64,000 nt of DNA from assembly GCF_009930815.1 (NCBI RefSeq), contig NZ_CP022222.1, positions 5,560,501-5,624,500 of the forward strand, written 5' to 3'. Under the pieces are notes generated by a model. It worked only from the letters and a program-made list of their open reading frames with translations. It searched no databases and was not told the origin of the DNA. The stretch is from Bradyrhizobium sp. CCBAU 051011 (GTDB taxonomy: Bacteria; Pseudomonadota; Alphaproteobacteria; Rhizobiales; Xanthobacteraceae). The translations under genes and the position numbers were made by a program. This document shows, in pieces, positions 63,801-64,000 of this stretch (position 1 is its first letter; each line of letters starts with the position of its first letter).

Positions 63801-64000
63801 CGCCGTGACCAGGACGCGGTCGTCTTCGGTCTGGCTATAGACGTGCTCCACGCCGTCGATGCCCTTGACGATGGCCTCGAGCGGTTTGGTGACCAGTTCG
63901 ACCGCGTCAGGTCCCCGCAAGCCGTCGGCGTTGACGCGGATGTCGACCATGGGGACGCTGATCTGCGGTTCTTCCTCGCGCGGGATAACGACGACGGCCA
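60879..64000 (-). CDS. RND-family efflux transporter, 5' end beyond the window
   Basis: About 1040 residues present; the frame is open to the window edge ([20 protein letters not shown]), so the N-terminal helix lies outside. Membrane and periplasmic porter domains repeat twice. The central helix has the proton-relay Asp pair ([20 protein letters not shown]), and a late segment is [20 protein letters not shown]. It resembles the HAE1/multidrug branch of the AcrB superfamily more than CusA. It would work with a periplasmic adaptor probably encoded upstream, outside this window. Confidence 0.9.
   Translation of the reverse strand, partial: [1039 protein letters not shown]

Noticed and set aside
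1..64000. CRISPR arrays, rRNA genes, complete tRNA genes and replication origins
   Set aside because: None seen: no regularly spaced repeats, no rRNA-like sequence, and only half a tRNA at 20078-20112.

Overview
The window reads as chromosome from a Bradyrhizobium-type alphaproteobacterium (Rhizobiales). This rests on high GC, a FixK2-like regulator, class I PHA synthase and phasins, and many small proteins of families common in Bradyrhizobium (DUF6894, DUF6448, DUF2934, BA14K). It looks like an accessory, low-oxygen/stress island that is decaying: intact operons alternate with truncated genes, frameshifts, transposon scars and a tRNA fragment.

Layout. 0-5 kb: PHA synthase and a Pat-type acyl-CoA synthetase/GNAT protein, each broken by one extra base, then a degenerate copy of an MBL-fold gene. 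5.4-10.8 kb: two small genes, a FixK2-like regulator with a single-domain response regulator, DUF6448, hemerythrin and Zn-alcohol dehydrogenase genes. 10.9-16.1 kb: a translationally coupled operon (USP, AMP/thymidine phosphorylase family, PRPP-synthetase family, MBL/beta-CASP hydrolase). 16.1-18.1 kb: four truncated genes (P-type ATPase tail, pstA tail, pstB head, otsA head) butted together at sharp junctions. 18.3-20.5 kb: small genes, an IS701 transposase scar and half a tRNA-Arg. 20.5-27 kb: P-type ATPase, broken FNT channel, USP, NhaA. 27.3-30.6 kb: DctPQM TRAP transporter. 31-35 kb: HflKC and a two-component system. 35.4-40.5 kb: an XoxF-type PQQ dehydrogenase, two USPs, a phasin. 40.7-42 kb: a complete IS3-family element with 3-bp target duplication. 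42-61 kb: small membrane/exported genes, several duplicated and decayed, around an intact sensor kinase/NarL-type regulator pair. 60.9 kb to the edge: an RND pump running off the window.

Two regulatory layers are visible. FixK/FNR-type boxes (TTGA-N6-TCAA or one base off) occur at 7745, 23365, 24842, 56691, 57872, 58094 and 60809, mostly 36-80 bp upstream of starts; the FixK2-like protein at 6410-7099 is the natural reader. A second palindrome, TGTCAGGA-N3-TCCTGACA, occurs seven times plus one degenerate copy, all between 45.4 and 59.8 kb. It lies upstream of the sensor kinase/regulator operon itself and of small membrane or periplasmic protein genes. I propose it as the operator of the 51764-52417 response regulator, controlling an envelope-stress-like regulon; this is the most interesting undescribed system I see.

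All functional calls come from reading translated sequence and remembered families; no database search was run. Several disruptions are single-base changes in short homopolymers, so sequencing error must be excluded before they are called true pseudogenes.
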